A stretch of DNA of 64,000 nucleotides from Actinocatenispora sera (GCF_018324685.1 NZ_AP023354.1:992001-1056000), one strand, 5' to 3'. Numbered from the stretch's first letter, positions 16,331 through 27,683 are shown. Program-made: numbers and translations. The notes: generated by a model not told the origin, from the sequence alone.

Positions 16331-17110
16331 TCACTCCCTGGTGCGGCTGCCCCCGGCGCTCGGCAGCCGGTGCAGCACCGCGCGCGGCAGCCGGCTCAGC
16401 ACGACCGCGGCCGCCTTGTACCGCAGGGACGGGACGCTGAGCAGCTTGCCGCGGCGCAGGTCGCGCAGCGCTTCGGCGACCACCTGGTCGGCCTCGAGCC
16501 AGGCGAACCTCGGCAGCCCGGTCATGTCGATCCCGGCGCTGTCGTGGAACTCGGTGTGCGTGTAGCCGGGGCAGAGCGCCATCACCCGGACGCCGTGCCG
16601 GCGCGCCGCCGCTCCGATCGACTCGCTGAAGTTCGTGACCCAGGCCTTGCTGGCTGGGTAGGTCGAGCCCGGCATCACCGCGGCGAAGCCCGATACCGAC
16701 GAGACGTTGATGATCGCGCCGGACCGGCGCGGCACCATCACCGCCAGCGCGGCGTGCGTCAACCGCAGCACCGACCGTACGTTCAGCCACAGCAGCCGCT
16801 CCTCGTCGTCGGCGCTGTTGCTGGTGAACGGCTTGTGCAGGGAGATGCCGGCGTTGTTGACGAGCAGCGCGACCGGCCGGTCGGCATCGCCGACCCGTGC
16901 CTCGACCGCGCCGCACCCCTCCGCCGTGGACAGGTCGGCGGCGAGCACCTCGACCGCCACGCCGTACCGCCGGGTGAGCTCGGCGGCGGTGTCGGCGAGC
17001 CGCTGCTCGTTCCGGGCGACCAGGACGAGGTCGCGGCCGTCCCGGGCGAGCCGGTCGGCGAAGGCCGCGCCGATCCCCGCGGTCGCGCCGGTCACCAGTG
17101 CGGTGGGCAT
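16331..17110 (-). CDS. SDR-family oxidoreductase
   Basis: The 259-residue classical short-chain dehydrogenase has TALVTGATAGIGAAFADRLA (NADP-type TGxxxGIG), LVARNEQRL with Arg for the NADP phosphate, LLVNNAGIS, the catalytic Ser in INVSSVSGF, YPASKAWVTNF (YxxxK) and LCPGYTHTEFH. Closest in layout to the DltE/YqjQ-type SDRs of unknown substrate. It precedes pyrE on the same strand with a 90-bp gap. Cytoplasmic, with a basic C-terminal tail that might touch the membrane. Confidence 0.88.
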   Translation of the reverse strand: MPTALVTGATAGIGAAFADRLARDGRDLVLVARNEQRLADTAAELTRRYGVAVEVLAADLSTAEGCGAVEARVGDADRPVALLVNNAGISLHKPFTSNSADDEERLLWLNVRSVLRLTHAALAVMVPRRSGAIINVSSVSGFAAVMPGSTYPASKAWVTNFSESIGAAARRHGVRVMALCPGYTHTEFHDSAGIDMTGLPRFAWLEADQVVAEALRDLRRGKLLSVPSLRYKAAAVVLSRLPRAVLHRLPSAGGSRTRE

Positions 17111-17122
17111 CGTCGTCGCCCC

Positions 17123-18043
17123 CTAGCGCGGCGGGCCGTAGCCGGGGCCGGACTGCGGCGGACCGCCGTAACCGGGACCCGACTGCGGCGGACCGCCGTA
17201 ACCGGGACCCGACTGCGGGGGGCCACCGTAACCGGGGCCGGATGCGGGCGGGGCGCCGTAACCGGGGCCGGATGCGGGCGGGCCACCGTAACCGGGGCCG
17301 GACGCCGGCGGGCCACCGTAACCGGGGCCGGATGCGGGCGGGGCGCCGTAGCCCGGGCCGGCACCGTAACCCGGGTCGCCGTAGCCGGTCTGGTCGCCGT
17401 ACGGGTTGGGCGCGGTGCCGTAGCCCGGGTCGGGCGCCGCCGGGTAGCCACCGGCCGGGCTGCCCGGATACGAGGGGGCCGGGCCACCCGGCACCTTCTT
17501 GGCGAAGTACTGGCTCGACTGCTTGATCGCGAGCAGCACGATGGCCACACCGTGGCAGAGCACCAGCAGGACCGCGAGCACGATCGAGACCGGCATGTAC
17601 CAGCCGGGCATCATGCTGCTGGTGTCGATGTTCGAGGTGGTCGCCGTGTTGGACAGGCTGCCGATCGCGCCGCAGAACCCGCACACCACGAACAGGCCGG
17701 AGATCACGAACGTGGTGATCCAGGTGCCCCGCTTGCCGCGCAGGTTGCCCAGCGCGAGGACCACGATCGTGATGCTCAGCAGCAGGTAGATGATGATCGA
17801 GATGACCTGGGCGACCTTGAACACGTTGGTGGCCGAGTCGACGGTGCTCTGCGACAGGCCCTGAGCCGCCATCCAGTCGCCGATCCGGGTGATCGCCAGC
17901 ACCGAGACCGCGACCTGCCCGAGGTTGACCACGACGGCGGCGAGCATGCACGCCACGGCGGCGGTCACCGTGATCGGACGACCACCCGCCGCGGTGGAGA
18001 ATCCTGGCGCCGCGGGCGGCACGGATGGTGGCGGATACATCAT
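17123..18043 (-). CDS. Four-helix membrane protein with C-terminal SGPGYGGPPx repeats
   Basis: The 306-residue protein starts MMYPPPSVPPAAPG, then has about four transmembrane helices (TVTAAVACMLAAVVVNLGQV, VAQVISIIIYLLLSITIVVL, WITTFVISGLFVVCGFCGA, MPVSIVLAVLLVLCHGVAIV). From residue 200 it is a Gly/Pro/Tyr-rich tail with eight copies of a ten-residue SGPGYGGPPQ/A-type unit (17126-17365, 30-bp period). Proteins of this plan are common in actinomycetes and of unknown role; the tail is probably cytoplasmic and disordered. GAGG lies four bases before ATG 18043. The gene is 13 bp before the SDR. Confidence 0.75.
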   Translation of the reverse strand: MMYPPPSVPPAAPGFSTAAGGRPITVTAAVACMLAAVVVNLGQVAVSVLAITRIGDWMAAQGLSQSTVDSATNVFKVAQVISIIIYLLLSITIVVLALGNLRGKRGTWITTFVISGLFVVCGFCGAIGSLSNTATTSNIDTSSMMPGWYMPVSIVLAVLLVLCHGVAIVLLAIKQSSQYFAKKVPGGPAPSYPGSPAGGYPAAPDPGYGTAPNPYGDQTGYGDPGYGAGPGYGAPPASGPGYGGPPASGPGYGGPPASGPGYGAPPASGPGYGGPPQSGPGYGGPPQSGPGYGGPPQSGPGYGPPR

Positions 18044-18089
18044 CGGACCTCTCTGTCTCTGGTGCGCCCACCGTACCGGGACACGGCGA

Positions 18090-18677
18090 TCAATATCCGT
18101 ACGGTCGGTACGGTTGCCGTGGCGGGACCGGCGCGGCGGGCCGGGCGGCGCGGAACCAGGCACCGACCGGGCGCAGCCCGACCATGATCATCGCGACCGT
18201 CACGGCCGCCAGCGCGAGGATCCCGAAGATGGCCGAACCGGCGATCTCCCATCCCGGTGCGAGCTGCGAGATCGACGTGTCCGAGTCGGACGCGGCGCTG
18301 CCCACCGCCGCGTTGATCGCGCCGAACATGCCGATCCCGGACAGGCAGCACAGCCGCAGCGCGGCGCACAACCCGCCGACCGACCAGATCAGGATCCGCC
18401 CCACCTGTTGGCGCCGGATGGTGAGCAGCGCGGCCAGCCCGAGCCCGATCGTGACCAGCATGTTCAGCACGATCGTCAGGATCAGGTAGGGCTGCAGGCC
18501 GGTGGCCAGCTCGCCGCTGGTGTCCAGCCGGCTGAAGTCCTGGAAGATCAGGATCTCGAACACGGTCTCGGCCAGCGTCATGGCCGCCGCCCCGAACACC
18601 GCCAGGGCACCGGCCATCACCTGGACCGGCCGGCCGGGCGCTGGTGGTGGCGGCGTCGAGTATGCCGCGCCGTACAT
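18090..18677 (-). CDS. Four-helix membrane protein, small relative of its downstream neighbour
   Basis: The 195-residue protein starts MYGAAYSTPPPPAPGRPVQV, like the Pro-rich head of the downstream protein. Four transmembrane helices follow (VMAGALAVFGAAAMTLAETV, LILTIVLNMLVTIGLGLAAL, ILIWSVGGLCAALRLCCLS, IAGSAIFGILALAAVTVAMI) and a short PPRQPYRPYGY tail. It shares the head-4TM-PYG layout but lacks the repeat array, so the two look like old tandem paralogues. GGAGG precedes ATG 18677. Function unknown. Confidence 0.75.
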   Translation of the reverse strand: MYGAAYSTPPPPAPGRPVQVMAGALAVFGAAAMTLAETVFEILIFQDFSRLDTSGELATGLQPYLILTIVLNMLVTIGLGLAALLTIRRQQVGRILIWSVGGLCAALRLCCLSGIGMFGAINAAVGSAASDSDTSISQLAPGWEIAGSAIFGILALAAVTVAMIMVGLRPVGAWFRAARPAAPVPPRQPYRPYGY

Positions 18678-18754
18678 CCCGCCTCCCCATTTGTCCTGGG
18701 TTGTCGGTGGACGCACCACCACCGCCGTTCGATGGGACCGTAGGCGAGGCATGC

Positions 18755-18789
18755 AAACGCCGGAGCGGCGGCATGCCGCTCCGGCGTTT
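18755..18789 (-). terminator. Strong terminator downstream of clpB
   Basis: A 15-bp perfect stem (arms 18755-18769 and 18775-18789, AAACGCCGG... / ...CCGGCGTTT) with a 5-base loop sits 11 bases past the clpB stop. Confidence 0.8.
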
Positions 18790-18800
18790 CGCGGTGGTGC

Positions 18801-21392
<2,592 letters not shown>

Positions 21393-21492
21393 GCTCTCCC
21401 CGCAGCAGACTTCGGTTCTCACGGCCTTGCGCCAGTGCCCCGGGGCCGGCCGACGGAGTTCTGGCGCATCCCTTGGTGCAACCGGGCAAGAG

Positions 21493-21511
21493 TTGAGTCT
21501 ATTCCGCTCAA
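21493..21511. promoter_or_regulatory. HAIR element (HspR operator) upstream of clpB
   Basis: TTGAGT-N7-GCTCAA here matches the HspR-associated inverted repeat CTTGAGT-N7-ACTCAAG with one mismatch in the second arm. It lies about 100 bases upstream of clpB, and the regulator gene hspR is in the window (28199). Confidence 0.85.
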
Positions 21512-21641
21512 CCTGAGGTTTGTCCCGGCGCGGCGGATCCGGCCATGACATGGCCCACTCCGTACCCGCGGAGGCGCATCGCCCCGGCGGCGCCGGGCCG
21601 CGCCGGCGACCCCCGTACGCGCCGGGGCGTCGCCCGCCGGG

Positions 21642-22814
21642 TCAGCGCTCCGCGGCGGGGCGGTTCGCCAGTTCGGACAGGTTCATCGCCATCGCCCGGT
21701 GCACCGCCGGGATCCGGTCCAGCGCGCGCAGCGCGGTGTTGCGGACCCCGCGCAGCGGTGCCGAGCCGACGGTGGCGACCCGGGTCATCCGGTGCGTGAA
21801 CGCCACCACCTCCTCGGCCACCGGGCGCCGCTCCGCCTCGTACTCGTCCAGGACGGTCTCGGCGGCGCCGTCCCGCAGCACGGCCGTGAGCTTGTGGCCG
21901 AGCGTCACCGCGTCCTGGATGCCGGTGTTCATGCCCTGACCGCCGGCCGGGCTGTGCACGTGTGCCGCGTCGCCGGCGAGCAGCAGCCGGCCGGACCGGT
22001 AGTGCGCGGCGAGCCGATGGTGGACCCGGAACCGGGAACTCCACGCGATCTCGTCCACCCGGGCCGGGTGCCGCCGGGGCCCGCGGGCGTCGAGCAGCGC
22101 CCGCACGTCGGCCAGGCTGGGCTTCTCCGGCGCCTCGTCGACGGTGGCGACGATCCGGTGCCGGCCGCCGGGCAGCGGCGCGACCACCGTCACCCCGTCG
22201 GCCGAGAGGTACAAGATGGCCTGGTCGTTCGGCTCGGACCAGGACAGCCGCACGTCCGCCAGGACGAACGACTCCGGATAGCTGTCGCCGGTGAACTCGA
22301 TGCCGGTCCGCCCCCGGACGAAGCTGTGCATGCCATCGCAACCCACCACGTACCGGGCCCGCACCGTCTCGCCGCTCGCCAGCGTGCCGCGCACGCTCGC
22401 GGCGTCGACATCCAGCCCGGTCAGCCGGTACGGGCGGTGCACGTCACCGCCGGCCGCGCGCAGCCGCGCGGTGAGTACCCGCTCGGTCACGTCCTGCGGG
22501 ACCAGCAGGGCGAACGGGAAATCGGTCGGCAGCTCGCCGAAGTCGACGGTCAGCAGTACCCGGTCGCGCTCGCGCACGGTGAAGCGCCGGGCCACGATGC
22601 CCTGCGCGACGAGTTCGTCGGCGAGGTCGATCTCGCGCAGCACCTCCAGCGTGCGGGCGTGCACGACGGCGGCCCGCGAGGTGTCGGCCGCCTCGGCCGC
22701 CTGGTCGACGACGACCGTGTCGACGCCGGCGGCGGCGAGCACGGTGGCCAGGGTGAGACCGACCGGTCCGGCACCGGCGATCAGGACGTCGGTGCTGCGC
22801 GGAATGTCCGACAC
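21642..22814 (-). CDS. FAD-dependent aromatic monooxygenase (PHBH-like)
   Basis: The 390-residue flavoprotein shows the dinucleotide fold DVLIAGAGPVGLTLATVLAA, the DG motif YVVGCDGMHSFVRG and the GD motif LLLAGDAAHVHSPAGGQGMN. Between them sits LADVRLSW...DQAILYLSADG. These place it with class A flavin hydroxylases that act on phenolics, polyketides, rifamycins or tetracyclines. It is shorter than rifampicin monooxygenases (about 475 aa), lacking the C-terminal thioredoxin-like domain. Start GTG 22814 follows GAGGGGG. Divergent from a TetR gene, it may be part of a resistance or catabolic cassette with the MFS gene. Confidence 0.88.
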   Translation of the reverse strand: MSDIPRSTDVLIAGAGPVGLTLATVLAAAGVDTVVVDQAAEAADTSRAAVVHARTLEVLREIDLADELVAQGIVARRFTVRERDRVLLTVDFGELPTDFPFALLVPQDVTERVLTARLRAAGGDVHRPYRLTGLDVDAASVRGTLASGETVRARYVVGCDGMHSFVRGRTGIEFTGDSYPESFVLADVRLSWSEPNDQAILYLSADGVTVVAPLPGGRHRIVATVDEAPEKPSLADVRALLDARGPRRHPARVDEIAWSSRFRVHHRLAAHYRSGRLLLAGDAAHVHSPAGGQGMNTGIQDAVTLGHKLTAVLRDGAAETVLDEYEAERRPVAEEVVAFTHRMTRVATVGSAPLRGVRNTALRALDRIPAVHRAMAMNLSELANRPAAER

Positions 22815-23010
22815 GGGCAACCCCCTCGGGTGCGAACGGCTCGTGTGCACAAGCTTCGTCCACACCCGGCACGTTCTGCGGCTCGGACCCATCGCCGCCG
22901 AATCGCTCGTCGCCGCCCTCGGTGCCGCCCACCAGTCGCACCGCACCGGCTCGCTCGACGACACCGGGCTTCGAGGTGACGAGGGTCGCCGGCGGGAATA
23001 GTGGACTGCC

Positions 23011-23021
23011 CGTTCTAGTAC
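23011..23021. promoter_or_regulatory. Candidate TetR operator box (copy 1)
   Basis: CGTTCTAGTAC lies 17 bases before the TetR start and between the divergent flavin-monooxygenase and TetR genes. Its reverse complement GTACTAGAACG recurs exactly upstream of the MFS gene (23704). Confidence 0.6.
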
Positions 23022-23037
23022 CGGTACCGTCCTCGGG

Positions 23038-23601
23038 GTGGGACGACCCAAGGAGTTCGACGTCGACGAGGCGGTCGACGCCGCGACGCAGGCCTTTCGT
23101 GATCGTGGCTACGAAGCCACGTCCACCCAGGACCTGTGCGACGCCACCGGGTTGTGCCGCAGCAGCATCTACCACACGTTCGGCAGCAAGCGGGAGCTGT
23201 TCGAGCGGTCCCTGACCCGGTACACCGAGCGGCAGACCGGCGAGCTGGTCGACCTGCTGCACGCCGACACCCCGGTACCGGAGCGGTTGCGCGCGCTGTT
23301 CGACGCGATCATCACGGCCGGGTCGGACGGCTGCTTCACCGTCAGCTCGGTGGTGGAGCTCGCCGGCCGGGACGACGAGCTGACCGCGTGCGCGCTGCGC
23401 GGGATGTCGTCGTTGCGCGGCGAGCTTCGATGTGCCATCGAGGCCGGTCAGGCGGCCGGCGAGATCCGCACCGGATCGTCGCCGGACGAGCTGGCCGACT
23501 TCGTCCAGGCCACCATCGCCGGCCTGCAGGTGATGGCGCGGGGCGGGGTGGCCGACACGGCGATGCGGCACGCCGCGAACGTGGCGCTCGCCGCCATGTA
23601 G
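23038..23601 (+). CDS. TetR-family transcriptional regulator
   Basis: The 187-residue protein has the TetR helix-turn-helix: MGRPKEFDVDEAVDAATQAF, DRGYEATSTQDLCDATGLCR, SSIYHTFGSKRELFERSL. A ligand domain of about 120 residues follows, with GCFTVSSVVELAGRDDEL and a TetR_C-like helix FVQATIAGLQVMARGG. The start is GTG 23038; translation may be leaderless or use the G-rich CCTCGGG upstream. It sits between a divergent flavin monooxygenase and an MFS exporter. The 11-bp box shared by its own and the MFS promoter argues for autoregulation and co-regulation. Inducer unknown. Confidence 0.92.
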   Translation: MGRPKEFDVDEAVDAATQAFRDRGYEATSTQDLCDATGLCRSSIYHTFGSKRELFERSLTRYTERQTGELVDLLHADTPVPERLRALFDAIITAGSDGCFTVSSVVELAGRDDELTACALRGMSSLRGELRCAIEAGQAAGEIRTGSSPDELADFVQATIAGLQVMARGGVADTAMRHAANVALAAM

Positions 23602-23703
23602 CCGGCACCGAACCCCCACCCACCAGCAACGACCCGATCCGCCCGGGCAACGCACGAGCCGGGCGACCCCGACCGAGAACCCTTGGCGGCCAACGACGGC
23701 CGC

Positions 23704-23714
23704 GTACTAGAACG
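23704..23714. promoter_or_regulatory. Candidate TetR operator box (copy 2)
   Basis: GTACTAGAACG, exact inverse copy of the box at 23011, is 37 bases before the MFS start codon in an otherwise AT-richer promoter stretch. Confidence 0.6.
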
Positions 23715-23750
23715 ATCAGTCCAAAAATCCTTGTCTTCGGGAGACCCGCC

Positions 23751-24965
23751 ATGCCGCTCGCGGTCTACATCCTCGCGCTGAGCGTCTTTTCCCTAGGTAC
23801 CAGCGAATTCGTCATCTCCGGGCTGTTACCCGAGGTGGCCGGCGACCTGCACGTGTCGATCCCCACCGCCGGGCTGCTCATCTCCGGCTTCGCGATCGGG
23901 ATGCTCGTCGGCGCGCCGATCCTCGCCGCGGCCACCCTCAAGCTGCCCCGCAAGGTCACGCTGACCGGCGCGCTCGCGGTGTTCATCGCCGGCAACGTGC
24001 TCGCCGCGATCGCACCGAACTACCCGATGCTGTTCGGCGCCCGGGTGCTCACCGCGCTCGCCACCGCCGCGTTCTGGGCGGTCGGCGCCGCGACCGCGGT
24101 CAAGCTGGCCCCGGCCGGCGCGCACACCCGCGCGCTCGCCGTCATGGTCGGCGGGCTGACCGTCTCCAACATCATCGGCGTACCGTTCGGCACCCTCGTC
24201 GGCCAGCACCTCGGCTGGCGGGCGGCGTTCCTGGTGGTCGCCGGGCTCGCCGGGATCGGCCTGGTCGGCGTGCTCAAGGTGGTACCGGGCGGGCACTCCG
24301 CGGACCCGGCCGACCGGCCCAACCTGCGCGGCGAGCTGGCCGCGTTCCGCAGCGGCCGGCTGTGGCTCGCGCTCGCCACCACGGCGCTGGTACAGACCGG
24401 GTTCATCGCGGTGTTCAGCTACCTGACGCCGCTGCTGACCCGGGTCGCCGGCGTGCCGAGCGGGCTGATCCCCGGCGTCCTGCTGCTGTTCGGGCTGGGC
24501 AACCTGGTCGGCATCACGCTCGCCGGCCAGTTCGCCGACGCCCGGCAGCTCGGCACCCTGTACGTGGCGCTCGCCGGGACGATCCTGGTGCTGGCGTCGC
24601 TGGCGCTGTTCGCCGGGTCGACCATCGCCGCGGTCGCACTCGCGTTCGGGCTCGGGCTGTTCGGCATGGCGTGCGCGCCGTCGATGAACGGCCGGGTCTT
24701 CTCGCTGGCCGGAGCCGCGCCGACGCTGGCGTCCTCGGTCAACGTGTCCGCGTTCAACGCCGGCAACACGATCGGGCCGTGGCTCGGCGGGCTGGTCATC
24801 GCCGGCGGCCTCGGGTACGCCTCGACCGCCTGGGTCGGTGCCGCGGTCGCGGTCGGCGCGCTGGCGCTGGCCGTACTGTCCGGCGTGGCGGACCGGCGGT
24901 CCCGGCCCACCGAGCCGGTGCGGACCGACGTACCGACAACCGAGCTCGCCGACATGGCCGCCTGA
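23751..24965 (+). CDS. MFS efflux transporter (DHA1, AraJ/YdhP-like)
   Basis: The 404-residue protein has 12 predicted transmembrane helices and the drug:H+ antiporter marks: SVFSLGTSEFVISGLLPEVA in helix 1, motif-A-like GAPILAAATLKLPRK, GARVLTALATAAFWAVG, and a helix 5 antiporter segment VGGLTVSNIIGVPFGTLVG. AraJ/YdhP-type proteins export sugars, arabinose-like molecules or drugs. GGGAG sits seven bases before ATG 23751. The upstream TetR box and the divergent flavin monooxygenase suggest a modify-and-export pair. A perfect terminator follows at 24989. Confidence 0.9.
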   Translation: MPLAVYILALSVFSLGTSEFVISGLLPEVAGDLHVSIPTAGLLISGFAIGMLVGAPILAAATLKLPRKVTLTGALAVFIAGNVLAAIAPNYPMLFGARVLTALATAAFWAVGAATAVKLAPAGAHTRALAVMVGGLTVSNIIGVPFGTLVGQHLGWRAAFLVVAGLAGIGLVGVLKVVPGGHSADPADRPNLRGELAAFRSGRLWLALATTALVQTGFIAVFSYLTPLLTRVAGVPSGLIPGVLLLFGLGNLVGITLAGQFADARQLGTLYVALAGTILVLASLALFAGSTIAAVALAFGLGLFGMACAPSMNGRVFSLAGAAPTLASSVNVSAFNAGNTIGPWLGGLVIAGGLGYASTAWVGAAVAVGALALAVLSGVADRRSRPTEPVRTDVPTTELADMAA

Positions 24966-24988
24966 CGACCCGCTCGCCCGGTCGATCA

Positions 24989-25021
24989 CCCCGTGCCGTC
25001 CGCATGCCGGACGGCACGGGG
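24989..25021 (+). terminator. Terminator downstream of the MFS gene
   Basis: A 14-bp perfect stem (CCCCGTGCCGTCCG and its complement) with loop CATGC begins 23 bases past the MFS stop. Confidence 0.8.
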
Positions 25022-25177
25022 CTCGTCGCCCCCGGCATGGTCGGCGCACCGGACCGGCACCCCGCCGACGGGAGAACGGCTCGCCGCCGTTGCGATCGGG
25101 AAGATCGAGCACGAACGAGGCACTCACCCTGACCTTGTAGGGTTGCCACTCCGGCAAAGTCAGAGGAACACAAGGCG

Positions 25178-25687
25178 GTGAACACCGTGCGGGTACGGGT
25201 CGAGAAGGCCGTGCTACCAGGCATCGGCGTACGGCACGACCTAGCCACCACGTCCGGTCGTCGGATCGGGGTCATCACCCACCGATCGGGCCAGCGCGAC
25301 CTGATCGTGTACGACCCGGAGGATCCCGACGAAAGCAGCGACACCGTGCCGCTGACCGACGACGAGGCCGATGCGCTCGCGGTGATCCTGGACGCATCCC
25401 GGGTGCTCAGCCAGCTCGCCGGGCTGCACGACCAGGTCGCCGGCACACTGGTGATCGAGCAGATCCCGGTGCGGGCCGGCTCGCCGTTCGCCGGCCGGCC
25501 GATGGGCGACACCCAGGCCCGCACGCGTACCGGCGCCTCGATCGTCGCCGTACTGCGACACGGCGAGGCGCTCGCCTCGCCCACGCCGGACTTCCGGCTG
25601 GCCGGCGGCGACCTGATGGTCGTCGTCGGTACCCGGGAGGGCGTCGACGGGGTGGCCGACATCATCGCGCACGGGCAGACGGGGTAG
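25178..25687 (+). CDS. Cation:proton antiporter regulatory subunit (TrkA-C domain, KhtT-like)
   Basis: The 169-residue protein has an N-terminal beta-rich half (VEKAVLPGIGVRHDLATTSG, RIGVITHRSGQRDLIVYDPE) and a C-terminal TrkA_C/RCK_C domain (IEQIPVRAGSPFAGRPMGDT, GASIVAVLRHGEALASPTPD, GDLMVVVGTREGV). This is the KhtT arrangement, where the RCK_C domain binds a nucleotide (c-di-AMP in several relatives) and gates the partner antiporter. The partner gene starts 3 bases after its stop. GTG 25178 follows AAGG; a TAGGGT -10 box lies at 25138. Confidence 0.9.
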   Translation: MNTVRVRVEKAVLPGIGVRHDLATTSGRRIGVITHRSGQRDLIVYDPEDPDESSDTVPLTDDEADALAVILDASRVLSQLAGLHDQVAGTLVIEQIPVRAGSPFAGRPMGDTQARTRTGASIVAVLRHGEALASPTPDFRLAGGDLMVVVGTREGVDGVADIIAHGQTG

Positions 25688-25690
25688 CCG

Positions 25691-27082
25691 GTGGACACTG
25701 CGGCACTCCTCACCGAAATCGGCGCGCTGCTGTTCGGCCTCGCCCTGCTCGGCCGCGTCGCCCGTCGCATCGGCCTCACCCCGATCCCGCTGTACCTGCT
25801 CGCCGGGCTGGCCTTCGGCCACGGTGGGCTGCTGCCGCTGTCCGCCAGCCAGGAGTTCACCGAGGCCGGCTCGGAGATCGGTGTCGTCCTGCTGCTGGTG
25901 ATGCTCGGCCTCGAGTACTCGCCGGAGGAGCTGGTCGGCAACCTGAAGCGGCACGCGCCGTCCGGCCTGATCGACGCGGTGTTCAACGCGGTACCGGGTG
26001 CCGCGCTCGCGCTGATCCTCGGTTGGGGTCCGGTCGCCGCCGTGGTCCTCGCCGGCATCACCTGGGTCTCCTCGTCCGGCGTGATCGCGAAGGTACTCAC
26101 CGATCTCGGCCGGCTCGGCAACCGGGAGACGCCGACGGTGCTGTCGGTGCTGGTCACCGAGGACCTGGCGATGGCGCTCTACCTGCCGATCCTGACCGCG
26201 GTGCTGGCCGGATCGGGCCTGCTGATGGGCGGCCTGACGTTGGGCATCGCCGTCCTCACCATCACCGCCGTACTCGTCGTCGCCATCCGGTACGGCGGCT
26301 TCATCTCGGCGCTCGTCTCGGCCAAGAACGCCGAGTCCTTCCTGCTCGGCGTGCTCGGCCTGACGCTGCTCGTCGCGGGCGTGGCACAGGGCCTGAAGGT
26401 GTCGTCCGCGGTCGGCGCCTTCCTGGTCGGCATCGCACTGTCCGGCGAGGTCGCCGAGCACGCCAGCCAGCTGCTCAGCCCGCTGCGTGACCTGTTCGCC
26501 GCGGTGTTCTTCGTCTTCTTCGGCCTGCACACCGACCCGCGGTCGATCCCGTCGGTGCTGCTGCCAGCGGTCGGGTTGGCCGTGGTGACGATGGGTACGA
26601 AGGTGGCGACCGGCTACCTCGCCGCGAAACGCGCCGGCATCGCACCCCGCGGGCGTTGGCGGGCCGGGCTCGCGCTGACGCCACGGGGAGAGTTCTCGAT
26701 CGTCATCGCCGGGCTGGCGGTGGCGGCCGGGATCGAGAAACAGATCGGGCCGCTGGCCACCGCGTACGTGATGATCACCGTGGTGGTCGGGCCGTTGCTG
26801 GCCCGGCTCACCGACATCGGCCGGCCGCGCCGGCGGGTCAAGGTGGTCGCCACGCCGCTCCCGGCCGGCGCGCCGATCGACGTCGACGATCTGATCGGAC
26901 CGGAGGAGCAGGCCGCCATGCTGCCCGAACCGCGGACAGTGCCGGACACCCCCGAGCCGCATCACGCCGCGAACGGGCGGGCCGGAGCCGGACCACCGGG
27001 CCAGGCCCCACCGGACGAGCCGGCGGTGGTCGAGGCGACCGAACTCGACGAGGCCACCGCCGAGCGCGACGACGTGCACTGA
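25691..27082 (+). CDS. CPA2-type K+(Na+)/H+ antiporter (KhtU/KefB-like)
   Basis: The 463-residue protein has a 13-helix CPA2 domain (1-385): LYLLAGLAFGHGGLLPLSAS, GVVLLLVMLGLEYSPEEL, GITWVSSSGVIAKVLTDLGR, VLVTEDLAMALYLP with the ion-binding acidic pair region, VAQGLKVSSAVGAFLVGIAL, LFAAVFFVFFGLHTDP and LTPRGEFSIVIAG. An 80-residue acidic, Pro-rich tail follows (DVDDLIGPEEQAAMLPEP). It expels K+ or Na+ in exchange for protons and should be gated by the subunit encoded immediately upstream. The two-gene operon resembles B. subtilis KhtTU. Confidence 0.92.
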   Translation: MDTAALLTEIGALLFGLALLGRVARRIGLTPIPLYLLAGLAFGHGGLLPLSASQEFTEAGSEIGVVLLLVMLGLEYSPEELVGNLKRHAPSGLIDAVFNAVPGAALALILGWGPVAAVVLAGITWVSSSGVIAKVLTDLGRLGNRETPTVLSVLVTEDLAMALYLPILTAVLAGSGLLMGGLTLGIAVLTITAVLVVAIRYGGFISALVSAKNAESFLLGVLGLTLLVAGVAQGLKVSSAVGAFLVGIALSGEVAEHASQLLSPLRDLFAAVFFVFFGLHTDPRSIPSVLLPAVGLAVVTMGTKVATGYLAAKRAGIAPRGRWRAGLALTPRGEFSIVIAGLAVAAGIEKQIGPLATAYVMITVVVGPLLARLTDIGRPRRRVKVVATPLPAGAPIDVDDLIGPEEQAAMLPEPRTVPDTPEPHHAANGRAGAGPPGQAPPDEPAVVEATELDEATAERDDVH

Positions 27083-27130
27083 CACCACCGCGGCGCGGTC
27101 TGCGTCCGTCCCGGCCCGGCCGGGAGCCGC

Positions 27131-27514
27131 TCAGCCCTGACCGGCCGCGTCGCCGGCGGCGCCCGGCCCGGACGCGCCCTGCCCGGACGCGTCGCCGGAG
27201 GCGCCGTGCCCGGCCTCGCCGTGCCCGGTCTGGCCCTGGCCGGCAGCACCCTGGCCGGTCTCGCCCTGCCCTGGACGCGCGGGCTGCTGCTCGGCGAACC
27301 GGTCCAGGCTGTCCTTGGCCCGGACGACACCGGTGCCGATCTTGTCGGAGTACTTCCCGCCGGTCTTCTCGTCGATGAAGCCGGCCGCCCGGTCCAGCTT
27401 CGCGTCGATCTTGTCGTTGTGCTCGGCCGCGAGCCCGCGGGCCCGGTCGGTGGCCTTGTCAGCCAGCTCGGTGGCCCGATCGGCGAACTCGTCGAACTTG
27501 TCCCACAAACTCAC
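27131..27514 (-). CDS. MT0933/Rv0909-family antitoxin-like protein with Gly/Ala/Gln tail
   Basis: The 127-residue product starts VSLWDKFDEFADRATELADK and contains the family hallmark FIDEKTGGKYSDKIGTGVVR. The last 55 residues are low complexity (GETGQGAAGQGQTGHGEAGH-like). MT0933 (Rv0909) is annotated as an antitoxin in M. tuberculosis, but many homologues stand alone and look like small stress proteins. No toxin gene lies beside it. GTG 27514 follows a purine-rich GGGGGAAGG. A paralogue is at 27769. Confidence 0.8.
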   Translation of the reverse strand: MSLWDKFDEFADRATELADKATDRARGLAAEHNDKIDAKLDRAAGFIDEKTGGKYSDKIGTGVVRAKDSLDRFAEQQPARPGQGETGQGAAGQGQTGHGEAGHGASGDASGQGASGPGAAGDAAGQG

Positions 27515-27600
27515 TGGCCTTCCCCCTTCACCGGTCGGACTCCATGGTGCCCCGCCGGTATCGGCCCGCCCAGCCCGGGCGGCCGAAACCCGGGGAATCC

Positions 27601-27683
27601 CAGGGTTGCCGGCCGGCAAAGCCTGGGTTGCCGGCCACCAGTGGCGGGCGCCGGCCACCGGGAGCCGGGGTTGCCGGCCACCA
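27601..27683. repeat. Short direct repeats GGGTTGCCGGCC
   Basis: GGGTTGCCGGCCACCA occurs at 27625 and again at 27668 (preceded by one more G), with a shorter copy at 27603, in the gap between the two MT0933-family genes. Confidence 0.5.
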
